64,000 bases of DNA from Rhodopseudomonas palustris (GCF_034479375.1 NZ_CP140155.1:310001-374000), one strand, 5' to 3'. Shown: positions 1-9,599, counted from the stretch's first letter. Notes: generated from the sequence alone by a model not told the origin. Program-made: numbers and translations.

Positions 1-106
1 CATGCACGATCATCGGCACGCCGCCGATGTCCAGCAGCGGCTTGCCGGGGAGCCTGGTCGCGGCCATCCGCGCGGGGATCAGGACGAGCGTGGGGTGTGC
101 TGTCAT
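1..106 (-). CDS. kdsB: 3-deoxy-manno-octulosonate cytidylyltransferase, N-terminal fragment
   Basis: Only the first 35 codons lie in the window; the gene continues past position 1. The reverse strand from 106 reads [20 protein letters not shown] followed by [15 protein letters not shown]. This is the nucleotide-binding N-terminus of KdsB ([16 protein letters not shown] motif). KdsB activates KDO as CMP-KDO for lipopolysaccharide core synthesis in the cytoplasm. It is divergent from cycM, and the 209-bp gap between them must hold both promoters. The start is the ATG at 106; another ATG lies a few codons upstream but would add no conserved residues. Identification rests on this motif alone. Confidence 0.85.
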   Translation of the reverse strand, partial: MTAHPTLVLIPARMAATRLPGKPLLDIGGVPMIVH

Positions 107-315
107 CAGGATGCGGGATAGGGCCCGTGCGGTGGAAAATGGGCCCACCGTGCCTCAATCAGGACGGTATCAGGCTGTTGGTACGTCGGGGTGTAAAGCA
201 CTTATACGGGTTGCAAGAGCAGGGGCAAACCGTTATCTCATCACAACTAAAGTCTATTTGCGAATGCCAACGATAAACAATCCAGACTCGGTCTGACGGG
301 AAACGCGAGCGCACC

Positions 316-864
316 ATGGATTCATTCGAGCTCAACAAAATTCTCGGCGCAGTTCTCGCCACCTGTCTCGTTCTGCTGCTGTCGAATTTCGCCGCGCAGG
401 CGATTTTTGCACCGGACAAGGTCGAGAAGCAGGGCTACGCCATTGCGGTGAAGGAAGCCGAGCCCGCCCCGAGCAAGGACGCTGCGCCCGTCGCCTCCGA
501 GCCGATCGAAAATTTGCTGCAGACCGCATCGATCGAGAAGGGCATTTCCGCCGCCAAGAAATGCGCCGCCTGCCACACCTTCGAGAAGGACGGCCCGAAC
601 CGCGTCGGCCCCAATCTCTACGGCATCGTCGGCGAGAAGCTTGGCGAAGGTCGCAATTTCAACTTCTCGGCCGCGATGAAGGCCAAGGGCGGCGAATGGA
701 CGTTCGAGGAACTCAACAAGTTCCTCGCCAGTCCGAAGGGCTATATCCCGGGCACCGCGATGAGCTTCGCCGGGATCTCGAACGAGAAGGAACGGGCGGA
801 TCTGATCGCCTATCTGAACAAGAATTCCGACACGCCCGAGGCGATTCCGACCGCCGCCAAATAG
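316..864 (+). CDS. cycM: membrane-anchored cytochrome c (CycM type)
   Basis: Protein of 182 aa. Residues 10-31 form one hydrophobic uncleaved helix, followed by an Ala/Pro-rich periplasmic linker to about residue 70 and a class I cytochrome c domain. The haem site is C83-A-A-C86-H87, with PNLYG after it and the likely distal ligand Met149 in GTAMSF. CycM-type cytochromes carry electrons from the bc1 complex to the aa3 oxidase in rhizobia and relatives. It is monocistronic: a strong terminator follows at 897-922. It is divergent from kdsB, an arrangement I recall from Bradyrhizobium-like genomes. Function is inferred from family resemblance. Confidence 0.9.
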   Translation: MDSFELNKILGAVLATCLVLLLSNFAAQAIFAPDKVEKQGYAIAVKEAEPAPSKDAAPVASEPIENLLQTASIEKGISAAKKCAACHTFEKDGPNRVGPNLYGIVGEKLGEGRNFNFSAAMKAKGGEWTFEELNKFLASPKGYIPGTAMSFAGISNEKERADLIAYLNKNSDTPEAIPTAAK

Positions 865-896
865 CGGTCCATCCCCAGCGCGATCGACGATCTCCA

Positions 897-922
897 ACGG
901 CCGGGTCTTTCCCGGCCGTTTT
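897..922 (+). terminator. Rho-independent terminator after cycM
   Basis: A perfect 9-bp stem ACGGCCGGG/CCCGGCCGT encloses the loop TCTTT and is followed by TTT, 33 bp after the cycM stop. The rest of the roughly 300-bp gap up to 1165 shows no further gene. Confidence 0.8.
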
Positions 923-1164
923 CGCGTGCGCGCCACAAGCCTTCACGCTGTCCTGATCGGGACGTTTCGCCGCAACGCTCCCTGCCGCGGGGTGCTATCT
1001 TGCCGGAAATCCGGCATAATCGGCCGAATCCTCGCCGCATATTGCGGCTTGAGTGCTGTCTTGATGTCCAAATCTTAAGAACCAGATCCCGAGATCATGT
1101 GCTGAGATCATGCCCTGACATCAGGTCCGAACTGCCAGTCCGACGCCAACAGGAATTCCAGACC

Positions 1165-3072
1165 GTGAATTTGACCCGACGACATCTTCTGCAAGCCGGC
1201 GTAGCGGCGGCCGCCACCCCGGCACTCGGTCTCGGCTCCGGCCTGCTGGCCGGCGGGCCCGCGATGGCCGAGGACGCGGCGGACAAGCTGACTTCCGGAC
1301 TGACCTGGCGGCACGGCCTGTCGCTGTTCGGCGAGCTCAAATATCCGCCCGGGTTCAAGCGGTTCGATTACGTCAATCCGGACGCGCCGAAGGGCGGCGC
1401 GGCGCGGCAGATCTCGCTCGGCACGTTCGATAATTTCAATCTCGCGGTGGCGGGCGTGAAGGGCAACATCGCCCCGGCGGTGGGCTATCTCTACGAGACG
1501 CTGATGACCCAGTCGCAGGACGAGGTCGGCACCGAATACGGCCTGCTCGCGGAGAGCGCGGCGCATCCCGACGATTTCTCCTGGGTGGTGTACCGGCTGC
1601 GCGCCGATGCGCGCTGGCACGACGGCAAGCCGGTGACCGCCGACGACGTGGTGTTCTCGTTCGACTCGCTGAAGAAATTCAGCCCGCGCTACGCCTCGTA
1701 TTATCGCCACGTCACCAAGGCCGAAAAGACCGGCGAACGCGACATCCGCTTCAGCTTCGACGGGCCCGGCAACCGCGAACTGCCGACCATCGTCGGCGAA
1801 CTGATGATCCTGCCGAAGCACTGGTGGGAAGGCACCGACGACCAGGGCCGCAAGCGCGACATCTCCGCCACCACGCTGGAGAAGCCGCTCGGCTCCGGCC
1901 CGTACCGGATCAAGGACTTCGTCGCCGGCCGCTCGATCGTGCTGGAGCGCGTCAAGGACTATTGGGGCGAGAAGCTGCCGGTCCGCGTCGGCCAGTACAA
2001 TTTCGACGAGTTGCGCTTCGAGTTCTTCCGCGACAACACCGTGGCGCTGGAAGCCTTCAAGGCCGACCAGGCCGACTGGATCGCCGAAAATTCCGCCAAG
2101 CAATGGGCGACGGCCTACGACTTCCCCGCCGTCACCGACAAGCGCGTGGTGAAGGAAGAATTCCCGATCAACGATTCCGGCCGGATGCAGGGCTTCGTGC
2201 TCAATCTGCGCCGCGACATGTTCAAGGACGCGCGGATCCGGCGCGCCTTCAACTACGCGTTCGATTTCGAGGAGATGAACAAGCAACTGTTCTACGGCCA
2301 GTACAAGCGGATCAACAGCTACTTCGAGGGCACCGAGCTCGCCTCCAGCGGCCTGCCGCAGGGCGAGGAACTGGCGATCCTCGACACCGTGCGCGACAAG
2401 GTGCCGGCCGAATTGTTCACCCAGGCCTACACCAATCCGGTCGGCGGCAATCCGGAAGCGGTTCGCGCCAATCTGCGCGAGGCGATGAAGCTGGTGAAGG
2501 AAGCCGGCTTCGACTTCAAGGATCGCAAGCTGGTCGATGGCTCCGGCAAGCCGGTCACGGTCGAGATTCTGGTGCAGGATCCTTCGTCGGAGCGGATCTC
2601 GCTGTTCTACAGGCCATCGCTGGAGCGGCTCGGCGTCACCGTGTCGATCCGCGTGGTCGACGACGCGCAATATCAGAACCGGATCCGCGCCTTCGATTTC
2701 GACGTCATCACCGATCTGTGGGGCCAGTCGCTGTCGCCCGGCAACGAGCAGCGCGACTTTTGGGGCTCGCAGGCGGCCGACCAGCAGGGCTCGCGCAACA
2801 CCATCGGCATCAAGAACCCGGCGGTCGACGCGCTGATCGACAAGGTGATCTTCGCCAAGGACCGGCCGACGCTGGTGGCCGCGACCCGCGCGCTCGACCG
2901 CGTGCTGCTGTGGAATTTCTACGTCGTGCCGCAGTTCACCTACGGCTTCTCGCGCTACGCGCGCTGGGACCGTTTCAGCCGTGCCGAGCTGCCGCAATAC
3001 GCGCGTTCCGGCCTGCCGGCGCTGTGGTGGTACGACGAAGCCAAGGCCGCCAAGATCGGCCGACGTTCTTGA
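1165..3072 (+). CDS. peptide ABC transporter substrate-binding protein, first copy (YejA type)
   Basis: Periplasmic family-5 solute-binding protein, 635 aa from a GTG start at 1165; AGGA at 1151-1154 is well placed. The frame is open back to about 1000, but the N-terminus from 1165 reads as a twin-arginine signal (TRRHLLQAG, Ala-rich h-region, cleavage near GPAMA). The mature part shows SBP_bac_5 features: ARWHDGKPVTADDVVFSFDS, PLGSGPYRI and WGQSLSPGNEQRDFW. It belongs to the YejA branch, whose members bind oligopeptides or microcin-C-like peptides. It is first in a five-gene transporter operon; the next gene is a paralogue 14 bp downstream. The exact ligand is unknown. Confidence 0.88.
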   Translation: MNLTRRHLLQAGVAAAATPALGLGSGLLAGGPAMAEDAADKLTSGLTWRHGLSLFGELKYPPGFKRFDYVNPDAPKGGAARQISLGTFDNFNLAVAGVKGNIAPAVGYLYETLMTQSQDEVGTEYGLLAESAAHPDDFSWVVYRLRADARWHDGKPVTADDVVFSFDSLKKFSPRYASYYRHVTKAEKTGERDIRFSFDGPGNRELPTIVGELMILPKHWWEGTDDQGRKRDISATTLEKPLGSGPYRIKDFVAGRSIVLERVKDYWGEKLPVRVGQYNFDELRFEFFRDNTVALEAFKADQADWIAENSAKQWATAYDFPAVTDKRVVKEEFPINDSGRMQGFVLNLRRDMFKDARIRRAFNYAFDFEEMNKQLFYGQYKRINSYFEGTELASSGLPQGEELAILDTVRDKVPAELFTQAYTNPVGGNPEAVRANLREAMKLVKEAGFDFKDRKLVDGSGKPVTVEILVQDPSSERISLFYRPSLERLGVTVSIRVVDDAQYQNRIRAFDFDVITDLWGQSLSPGNEQRDFWGSQAADQQGSRNTIGIKNPAVDALIDKVIFAKDRPTLVAATRALDRVLLWNFYVVPQFTYGFSRYARWDRFSRAELPQYARSGLPALWWYDEAKAAKIGRRS

Positions 3073-3086
3073 GGGAACGCCCGCTG

Positions 3087-4964
3087 ATGGCGAAGCTCGA
3101 TCGTCGCAATGTGCTCGTCCTCGGAATCGGCGCGCTGGCGGCGGCGCATCTTCGCCCCGCGGCCGCGGCCGAAGGTGAGACCATCGCCCACGGCATGTCG
3201 GCGTTCGGCGACCTGAAGTACAAGGCGGATTTCCCGCATTTCGACTACGTCAATCCGCAGGCGCCCAAGGGCGGCCTGTTCTCGACCATCCCGTCGGTCC
3301 GCGCCTTCAACCAGTCGTTCCTGACCTTCAACTCGCTCAACGCCTACATTCTGAAGGGCGACGGCGCGCAGGGCATGGGCCTGACCTTTGCGTCCTTGAT
3401 GGCGCGGGCCGGCGACGAGCCTGACGCAATGTACGGCCTCGCGGCCTCGTCGGTCGCGATCTCGGCCGACGGCCTGACCTATCGCTTCACGCTGCGTCCC
3501 GAAGCGCGCTTTCACGACGGCAGCAAGCTGACCGCCCGCGACGCGGCGTTCTCGCTGAACATCCTCAAGGCCAAGGGCCACCCGATCATCACCCAGCAGA
3601 TGCGCGATTTCATCGCCGCGAAAGCGACCGACGATGCGACGCTGGTGGTGACGTTCGCGCCGAAGCGCGGCCGCGACGTTCCGCTGTTCGTCGCCGGCCT
3701 GCCGATCTTCTCGGAGGCCTACTACGCCAAGCACGCGTTCGACGAGTCGACGATGGAGATCCCGCTCGGCAGCGGGCCCTACAAGGTCGGGCAACTCGAA
3801 TCCGGACGCTTCATCAGTTTCGACCGCGTCAAGGATTGGTGGGGCGCGAAGCTGCCGGTCAGCATCGGCGCCAACAATTTCGACACCGTGCGTTACGAAT
3901 TCTATCGCGACCGCGACGTCGCCTTCGAAGGCTTTTCGGGGCGCAGCTATCTGTATCGCGAGGAGTTCACCTCGCGGATCTGGAATACGCGCTACGATTT
4001 CCCGGCGATCCAGGACGGCCGGGTCAAGCGCGAGACGCTGCCCGACGAGACGCCGTCCGGCGCGCAGGGCTGGTTCATCAACACGCGGCGCGACAAGTTC
4101 AGGGACCCGCGGGTGCGCGAGGCGATCGGCTGCGCGTTCGACTTCGAATGGACCAACAAGACCATCATGTACGGCGCCTATCAGCGCACGGTGTCGCCGT
4201 TCCAGAACTCCGACATGATGGCGGTCGGGCCGCCGTCGCCGGATGAGCTAGCGCTGCTCGAGCCGTTCCGCGGCAAGGTGCCGGACGAAGTGTTCGGCGC
4301 GCCGTTCGCGCCGCCGACGTCGGACGGCTCGGGGCAGGACCGGGCGTTGCTGCGCCGGGGCGGCCAACTCCTCGCCGACGCCGGCTTCCTGGTCAAGGAT
4401 CGCAAGCGCCTGATGCCCAGTGGCGAACAGATGCGCGTCGAGTTTCTGCTCGACGAGCCGGCGTTCCAGGCCCACCACATGCCGTTCGTCAAGAACCTCG
4501 CCACGCTCGGCATCGAGGCGACGGTGCGGCTGGTGGATCCGGTGCAGTCGCGCGCCCGCCGCGACGATTTCGATTTCGACATGGCGATCGAGCGTTTCAG
4601 CTTCTCGACCGTGCCGGGCGAGGCGCTGCGCAACTTCTTCTCGTCGCAGGCCGCCGCCACCAAGGGCTCGAACAATCTCGCCGGCATCGCCGATCCGGCG
4701 ATCGACGCGCTGATGGATCAGGTGATCGCCGCCGACACCCGCGCCAAGCTGGTCGTCGCCGCGCGCGCGCTCGACCGGCTGGTCCGCGCCGGCCGCTATT
4801 GGGTGCCGCAATGGTACTCGTCCTCGCACCGGCTGGCCTATTGGGACGTGTTCGGTCATCCGCCGAACCTGCCGAAATACACCGGCGTCAACGCGCCGGA
4901 CCTGTGGTGGGCGAAAAGCAATCCCGCCGCCGAGCGAAGCGACCCGAAGGGCGAGGGGAAGTAG
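3087..4964 (+). CDS. peptide ABC transporter substrate-binding protein, second copy (YejA type)
   Basis: A paralogue of the preceding gene, 625 aa, starting at ATG 3087 with signal MAKLDRRNVLVLGIGALAAA and probable cleavage near AAAA-EGE. Both mature proteins begin with a similar block (HGMSAFGDLKYKADFPHFDY here, HGLSLFGELKYPPGFKRFDY in the first copy) and share VNPQAPKGG/VNPDAPKGG. They have then clearly diverged, so this is an old tandem duplication. The stop codon at 4962-4964 abuts the next ATG, so translation is probably coupled to the permease. Two binding proteins would widen the substrate range of one permease pair; this is an inference. Confidence 0.88.
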   Translation: MAKLDRRNVLVLGIGALAAAHLRPAAAAEGETIAHGMSAFGDLKYKADFPHFDYVNPQAPKGGLFSTIPSVRAFNQSFLTFNSLNAYILKGDGAQGMGLTFASLMARAGDEPDAMYGLAASSVAISADGLTYRFTLRPEARFHDGSKLTARDAAFSLNILKAKGHPIITQQMRDFIAAKATDDATLVVTFAPKRGRDVPLFVAGLPIFSEAYYAKHAFDESTMEIPLGSGPYKVGQLESGRFISFDRVKDWWGAKLPVSIGANNFDTVRYEFYRDRDVAFEGFSGRSYLYREEFTSRIWNTRYDFPAIQDGRVKRETLPDETPSGAQGWFINTRRDKFRDPRVREAIGCAFDFEWTNKTIMYGAYQRTVSPFQNSDMMAVGPPSPDELALLEPFRGKVPDEVFGAPFAPPTSDGSGQDRALLRRGGQLLADAGFLVKDRKRLMPSGEQMRVEFLLDEPAFQAHHMPFVKNLATLGIEATVRLVDPVQSRARRDDFDFDMAIERFSFSTVPGEALRNFFSSQAAATKGSNNLAGIADPAIDALMDQVIAADTRAKLVVAARALDRLVRAGRYWVPQWYSSSHRLAYWDVFGHPPNLPKYTGVNAPDLWWAKSNPAAERSDPKGEGK

Positions 4965-6074
4965 ATGTCCGCCTATATTCTCCGCCGCATCCTGCTGATG
5001 ATTCCGACGCTGCTCGGCATTCTGTTCGTGTCGTTCGTCGTGGTGCAGTTCGCCCCCGGCGGCCCGGTCGAGCGTGTGATCGCGCAGCTCTCCGGCGCCG
5101 ACACCGGTGCCGCCTCGCGCGTCTCCGGCTCGTCCGGCGGCGATTTCGGCGGCCGCCCGCAGGCCGGCGCCTCGTCGGACGCGGTCAATTCGAAATATCG
5201 CGGCGCGCAGGGGCTCGATCCGGATTTCGTCAAGAGCCTGGAGAAGCAGTTCGGCTTCGACAAGCCGGCGCCGGAACGCTTCGCCATCATGCTGTGGAAT
5301 TTCGCCCGGTTCGATTTCGGCAAGAGTTACTTCCGCGACGTCAGCGTGCTGCAACTGATCAAGGAGAAGCTGCCGGTCTCGATGTCGCTGGGCATCTGGA
5401 TGACGCTGCTGACCTATCTGATCTCGATCCCGCTCGGCATCCGCAAGGCGGTCAAGGACGGCTCGAAATTCGACACCTGGACCTCGGCGGTGATCATCAT
5501 CGGCTTTGCGATCCCGGGCTTCCTGTTCGCGATCCTGCTGATCATCCTGTTCGCCGGCGGCTCGTTCTTCAGCTGGTTCCCGCTGCGCGGCCTGACCTCC
5601 GACGGCTGGAGCGAGTTTCCCTGGTACTGGAAGATCCTGGATTATTTCTGGCACCTGACGCTGCCGCTGATCTCGATGGTGCTCGGTGCCTTCGCCACCA
5701 TGACGCTGCTGACCAAGAACTCGTTCCTCGACGAGATCCGCAAGCAATACGTCATGACCGCGCGCGCCAAGGGCTGCAGCCAGACCCAGGTGCTGTACGG
5801 CCACATCTTCCGCAACGCGATGCTGATCGTGATCGCCGGCTTCCCCGGCGCCTTCATCGGCGCGTTCTTCTCCGGCTCGCTGTTGATCGAGACCATCTTC
5901 TCGCTGGACGGGCTCGGCCTGCTCGGCTTCGAGAGCGTGCTGAACCGCGACTATCCGGTGGTGTTCGGCACGCTGTTCATTTTTTCGCTGGTCGGGCTGG
6001 TGGTGAATCTGGTGTCCGACCTGGCCTATATGTGGATCGATCCGCGGATCGATTTCGAGGCGCGGGAAGTCTGA
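4965..6074 (+). CDS. yejB: peptide ABC transporter permease (YejB)
   Basis: Inner-membrane permease of 369 aa. It starts MSAYILRRILLMIPTLLGILFVSF, the usual first helix of DppB/YejB proteins. Residues 30-95 form the long periplasmic loop typical of YejB (Gly/Ser-rich here). The BPD_transp_1 domain fills the C-terminal two thirds, and the EAA loop is recognisable as YVMTARAKGCSQTQVLYGHIFRNA. The start codon directly follows the binding-protein stop, and the TGA at 6072-6074 overlaps the next ATG by 1 nt. It should pair with the YejE-type permease to form the channel. Confidence 0.92.
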   Translation: MSAYILRRILLMIPTLLGILFVSFVVVQFAPGGPVERVIAQLSGADTGAASRVSGSSGGDFGGRPQAGASSDAVNSKYRGAQGLDPDFVKSLEKQFGFDKPAPERFAIMLWNFARFDFGKSYFRDVSVLQLIKEKLPVSMSLGIWMTLLTYLISIPLGIRKAVKDGSKFDTWTSAVIIIGFAIPGFLFAILLIILFAGGSFFSWFPLRGLTSDGWSEFPWYWKILDYFWHLTLPLISMVLGAFATMTLLTKNSFLDEIRKQYVMTARAKGCSQTQVLYGHIFRNAMLIVIAGFPGAFIGAFFSGSLLIETIFSLDGLGLLGFESVLNRDYPVVFGTLFIFSLVGLVVNLVSDLAYMWIDPRIDFEAREV

Positions 6075-7252
6075 TGACGCTGATCGCACGCGAGCCGATC
6101 GAAAGCACCACGCAGGCGCCGCTCGGCGAAGCGGTGCCGCCCGCCCGCCACCGCCTCAGCTTCTCGCCGCTGAACAAGCGGCGCTGGCAGAATTTCAAGG
6201 CCAACCGGCGCGGCTACTGGTCGTTCTGGATCTTCCTGGTGCTGTTCGGCGTGTCGCTGTTCGCCGAACTGATCGCCAACGACCGGCCGCTGCTGATCAA
6301 GTTCGACGGCCATTATTATTTCCCGGCGGCGGTGAGCTACGCCGAGACCACGTTCGGCGGCGATTTCGAAACCGCCGCCGACTATCGCGATCCCTACTTG
6401 CAGAAGCTGATCGCCGACAAGAACGGCACCGTGATCTGGGCGCCGATCCGCTATTCCTACGACACCCACAATCTCGATCTGCCGACGCCCGCGCCGTCGA
6501 AACCGACCTGGTTGCTGACCGAGGCGGAATGCAGGACGGTTGTCGAGAAGAAGGGTGTGCGGGGCTGCAGCGACCTCGAATACAACTGGCTCGGTACCGA
6601 CGATCAGGGCCGCGACGTCGTCGCGAGGCTGATCTACGGCTTCCGCATCTCGGTGCTGTTCGGCCTCAGCCTGACGATCATCTCCTCGGTGATCGGCGTC
6701 GCCGCCGGCGGCATTCAGGGCTATTTCGGCGGCTGGGTCGATCTCGGCTTCCAGCGCTTCATCGAGGTCTGGACCGCGATCCCGTCGCTGTATCTCTTGC
6801 TGATCCTGTCCTCGGTGCTGGTGCCCGGCTTCTTCGTGCTGCTCGGGATATTGCTGCTGTTCTCTTGGGTGTCGCTGGTCGGGCTGGTGCGCGCCGAGTT
6901 TCTGCGCGGCCGCAATTTCGAGTACATCATGGCGGCGCGCGCGCTCGGCGTCTCCAACGCGAAGATCATGGTCCGGCATCTGCTGCCGAACGCGATGGTC
7001 GCCACCATGACGTTCCTGCCGTTCATCGTCTCGTCCTCGGTGATGACGCTGACCGCTTTGGACTTCCTCGGCTTCGGCCTGCCGCCCGGCTCGCCCTCGC
7101 TCGGCGAATTGCTGGCGCAGGGCAAGGCCAACGTCCAGGCGCCGTGGCTCGGCTTCACCGGCTTCTTCGCGGTCGCGATCATGCTGTCGCTGCTGATCTT
7201 CGTCGGCGAAGCCGTCCGTGACGCCTTCGACCCGCGCAAGACGTTCAGGTGA
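6074..7252 (+). CDS. yejE: peptide ABC transporter permease (YejE)
   Basis: Permease of 392 aa. A cytoplasmic N-terminus (with LNKRRWQNFKANRRGYWSFW, the OppC_N signature) leads into TM1, then a large periplasmic loop (about residues 75-175) containing YNWLGTDDQGRDVVARLIYG. The BPD_transp_1 domain follows, with EAA loop EYIMAARALGVSNAKIMVRHLLPNA. The ending DAFDPRKTFR is typical of YejE/OppC. In enteric bacteria yejE is followed directly by yejF; here a toxin-antitoxin pair separates them. Confidence 0.92.
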   Translation: MTLIAREPIESTTQAPLGEAVPPARHRLSFSPLNKRRWQNFKANRRGYWSFWIFLVLFGVSLFAELIANDRPLLIKFDGHYYFPAAVSYAETTFGGDFETAADYRDPYLQKLIADKNGTVIWAPIRYSYDTHNLDLPTPAPSKPTWLLTEAECRTVVEKKGVRGCSDLEYNWLGTDDQGRDVVARLIYGFRISVLFGLSLTIISSVIGVAAGGIQGYFGGWVDLGFQRFIEVWTAIPSLYLLLILSSVLVPGFFVLLGILLLFSWVSLVGLVRAEFLRGRNFEYIMAARALGVSNAKIMVRHLLPNAMVATMTFLPFIVSSSVMTLTALDFLGFGLPPGSPSLGELLAQGKANVQAPWLGFTGFFAVAIMLSLLIFVGEAVRDAFDPRKTFR

Positions 7253-7284
7253 GGGTGTGGTAGGGTTCGCCAGGAGTGAGCGCT

Positions 7285-7506
7285 ATGAACAGAATCGTTA
7301 AAGAAAATTATCCTGTGTCGGCGTTGCCTGCCGATCTGCGCGAAGGTTTGGCTGGTCCCGTCGTTACCGTCACAATCGAAGAAGACGACCAGCCGCCGCA
7401 GCAGCGCCCCACGTTGGACGAAATCTTCGCACGTCGCAGGCCACCGTTTCGGAGCAAAGAAGAAATCGATGCCGAGTGGCGGCGGCAGAGAGACGAGTGG
7501 GAATGA
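7285..7506 (+). CDS. small antitoxin-like protein of a PIN toxin pair
   Basis: Small acidic-basic protein of 73 aa from ATG 7285; AGGAG at 7272-7276 supports this start over GTG 7276. The N-terminal half (VKENYPVSALPADLREGL) looks like a short DNA-binding/dimerisation segment. The C-terminal half (RPTLDEIFARRRPPFRSKEE) is a charged, probably toxin-wrapping tail as in VapB antitoxins. The antitoxin role comes from size, position and a 4-nt ATGA overlap with the PIN gene. I do not recognise a named antitoxin family, so the call depends on the neighbour. It lies 32 bp after yejE on the same strand. Confidence 0.6.
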   Translation: MNRIVKENYPVSALPADLREGLAGPVVTVTIEEDDQPPQQRPTLDEIFARRRPPFRSKEEIDAEWRRQRDEWE

Positions 7507-7955
7507 TCGCTGGTCCGCATCGTTCGCGCGTATATCTCGACTCGAATGTTTTCATCTATGCGGTCGAGGGGCGGACGGAGATCTCTGAACCGCTTCGTGG
7601 TCTGTTCAACGCGTTCCAGCGCCGGCCGGGATTCGCTGTGACCAGTGAGCTGACGATCGCGGAAGTCTTGGCAAAGGCGACTCCGACTCAACAACGCGAC
7701 TACATCGATCTCATCGTCGAAAGCGACCTGTTTGATCTTTGCACGGTGACCCGCGGCATTCTGATCGCAACCGCAAGTTACCGGCAGGCATTCGGAATGG
7801 CCAAACTCGCCGACGCAATTCATGTGATGACGGCTGTTCATAGCTCGTGCGGTACCATGCTTTCAGCGGATCGACGATTGAGGCCGCCGGAAGGTTTGCG
7901 AATGCTCGACTCGACTCGAGAGAATGTCTCCCGCCTGATCGAGGAGCTCGCCTGA
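7503..7955 (+). CDS. PIN-domain toxin (VapC-like ribonuclease)
   Basis: Protein of 150 aa. The PIN-domain acidic residues are all visible: Asp in VYLDSNVFIYA, Glu in SELTIAEVLAK, Asp in KLADAIHVMTA and Asp in MLSADRRL. VapC-type toxins are Mg-dependent RNases that inhibit translation. Its ATG overlaps the antitoxin stop (ATGA at 7503-7506), and its own TGA overlaps the ATG of the ABC ATPase gene at 7955. The toxin is thus translationally coupled on both sides inside a transporter operon. The frame is intact with no sign of decay. Confidence 0.8.
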   Translation: MIAGPHRSRVYLDSNVFIYAVEGRTEISEPLRGLFNAFQRRPGFAVTSELTIAEVLAKATPTQQRDYIDLIVESDLFDLCTVTRGILIATASYRQAFGMAKLADAIHVMTAVHSSCGTMLSADRRLRPPEGLRMLDSTRENVSRLIEELA

Positions 7956-9592
7956 TGGACGCCCTCAACCAGCCCTTGCTTGCCGTCGACGACCTCTCCG
8001 TCGCCTTCCATCAGCAGAGCGGCACGACGATCGCGGTCGATCGCATCTCGTATCAGATCAGGCGCGGCGAGTGCGTCGCGCTTGTCGGCGAGTCCGGGTC
8101 GGGCAAATCGGTCAGCGCGCTGTCGATCCTGAAGCTGCTGCCGTATCCGACCGCGTCGCATCCGACCGGTCAGATCCGGTTCAAGGGCCGCGAGCTGCTC
8201 GGCATGTCGGAGAACGACATCCGCGCCATCCGCGGCAACGAGATTTCGATCATCTTCCAGGAGCCGATGACCTCGCTCAATCCGCTGCACACGATCGAGG
8301 CGCAGATCGGCGAGATCCTGCAACTGCACGGCGGCCCGCGCGGCGCCAAGGCAAGGGCGCGCACGCTGGAGTTGCTCACCCAGGTCGGCATCCCCGAGCC
8401 GGAGACCCGGCTCGCCAGCTATCCGCATCAGCTCTCCGGCGGCCAGCGTCAGCGGGTGATGATCGCGATGGCGCTCGCCAACGAGCCTGATTTGCTGATC
8501 GCCGACGAGCCGACCACCGCGCTCGATGTCACCGTGCAGGCGCAGATCCTCGCGCTGCTCGCCGACATCCGCGCCCGGCTCGGCATGAGCCTGTTGTTCA
8601 TCACCCACGATCTCGGCATCGTGCGGCGCATCGCCGACGTCGTCTGCGTCATGAACAACGGCAAGATCGTCGAGCAGGGGCCGGTCGAGCAGGTATTCAC
8701 CGCGCCGACCCACGCTTACACCAAGGCGCTGCTCGCAGCCGAACCGAAGCCGGACCCGGCCCCGCCGCGGCCCGACGCGCCGGTGGTGATCTCCACCGAT
8801 GATCTCAAGGTCTGGTTTCCGATCAAGCGCGGCCTGATGCGCAAGACCGTCGGTCACATCAAGGCGGTCGACGGCGTCACGCTCGAAGTGCGCAAGGGCG
8901 AGACGCTCGGCGTGGTCGGTGAGTCCGGCTCCGGCAAGACCACCCTCGGTCTGGCGCTGCTGCGGCTGATCTCGTCCGAAGGCCCGATCGTGTTTCTCAG
9001 CAGCGACATCCAGGGCCTGAAATTCAAGGAGATGCTGCCGTTCCGCCGCGACATGCAGATCGTGTTTCAGGATCCGTTCGGCGCGCTCAGCCCGCGCATG
9101 GCGGTCGGCGATATCATCGCCGAGGGCCTCAGCGTGCATCAGCCGCATCTGTCGGAGGGCGAGCGCGAAGCGCGCGTGGTCAAGGCGCTGACCGACGTCG
9201 GCCTCGATCCGGCGACGCGCTTCCGCTATCCGCACGAATTCTCCGGCGGCCAGCGCCAGCGCATCTCGATCGCCCGCGCGGTGGTGCTGGAGCCGAATTT
9301 CGTCGTGCTCGACGAGCCGACCAGCGCGCTCGATATGTTGTTTCAGGCGCAGATGGTCGATCTGTTGCGCGAGCTGCAGCGCAAGCGCGATCTCACCTAC
9401 ATGTTCATCTCGCACGATCTGCGCGTGGTGGCGTCACTCGCCAGTCATCTGATCGTCATGAAGCAGGGCAAGGTGGTCGAGGAAGGCCCTGCGGCGGAGC
9501 TGTTCAAACACCCCAAGACCGACTATACGCGTGCGCTGTTTGCCGCCGCGTTCCGGCTTGAAGCCGCTCCGGGCGGCGCCGCCGCGCCATAG
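7955..9592 (+). CDS. yejF: peptide ABC transporter ATP-binding protein with two NBDs (YejF)
   Basis: Cytoplasmic ATPase of 545 aa made of two fused nucleotide-binding domains. NBD1 has Walker A GESGSGKS (45-52), signature [14 protein letters not shown] and Walker [16 protein letters not shown]2 has [22 protein letters not shown] and [12 protein letters not shown]. Both domains carry the oligopeptide-type H-loop (THDLGIV and SHDLRVV). The tandem layout is diagnostic of YejF/GsiA-type importers. It completes the set of two binding proteins and two permeases. ATG 7955 overlaps the toxin stop codon. Confidence 0.93.
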   Translation: MDALNQPLLAVDDLSVAFHQQSGTTIAVDRISYQIRRGECVALVGESGSGKSVSALSILKLLPYPTASHPTGQIRFKGRELLGMSENDIRAIRGNEISIIFQEPMTSLNPLHTIEAQIGEILQLHGGPRGAKARARTLELLTQVGIPEPETRLASYPHQLSGGQRQRVMIAMALANEPDLLIADEPTTALDVTVQAQILALLADIRARLGMSLLFITHDLGIVRRIADVVCVMNNGKIVEQGPVEQVFTAPTHAYTKALLAAEPKPDPAPPRPDAPVVISTDDLKVWFPIKRGLMRKTVGHIKAVDGVTLEVRKGETLGVVGESGSGKTTLGLALLRLISSEGPIVFLSSDIQGLKFKEMLPFRRDMQIVFQDPFGALSPRMAVGDIIAEGLSVHQPHLSEGEREARVVKALTDVGLDPATRFRYPHEFSGGQRQRISIARAVVLEPNFVVLDEPTSALDMLFQAQMVDLLRELQRKRDLTYMFISHDLRVVASLASHLIVMKQGKVVEEGPAAELFKHPKTDYTRALFAAAFRLEAAPGGAAAP

Positions 9593-9599
9593 GTGTCTG

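Noticed and set aside
1000..1164. Upstream extension of the first binding protein (start at 1000)
   Set aside because: The extra 55 codons have no signal character, while GTG 1165 has a ribosome site and a complete Tat signal.
1108..2997. Minus-strand frame of 629 codons
   Set aside because: Antisense shadow of the first binding-protein gene; compositionally typical of frame shadows.
7285..7955. Remnant of a mobile element between yejE and yejF
   Set aside because: No inverted repeats, duplicated target or transposase; reading frames are intact and overlap neighbours by 4 nt.
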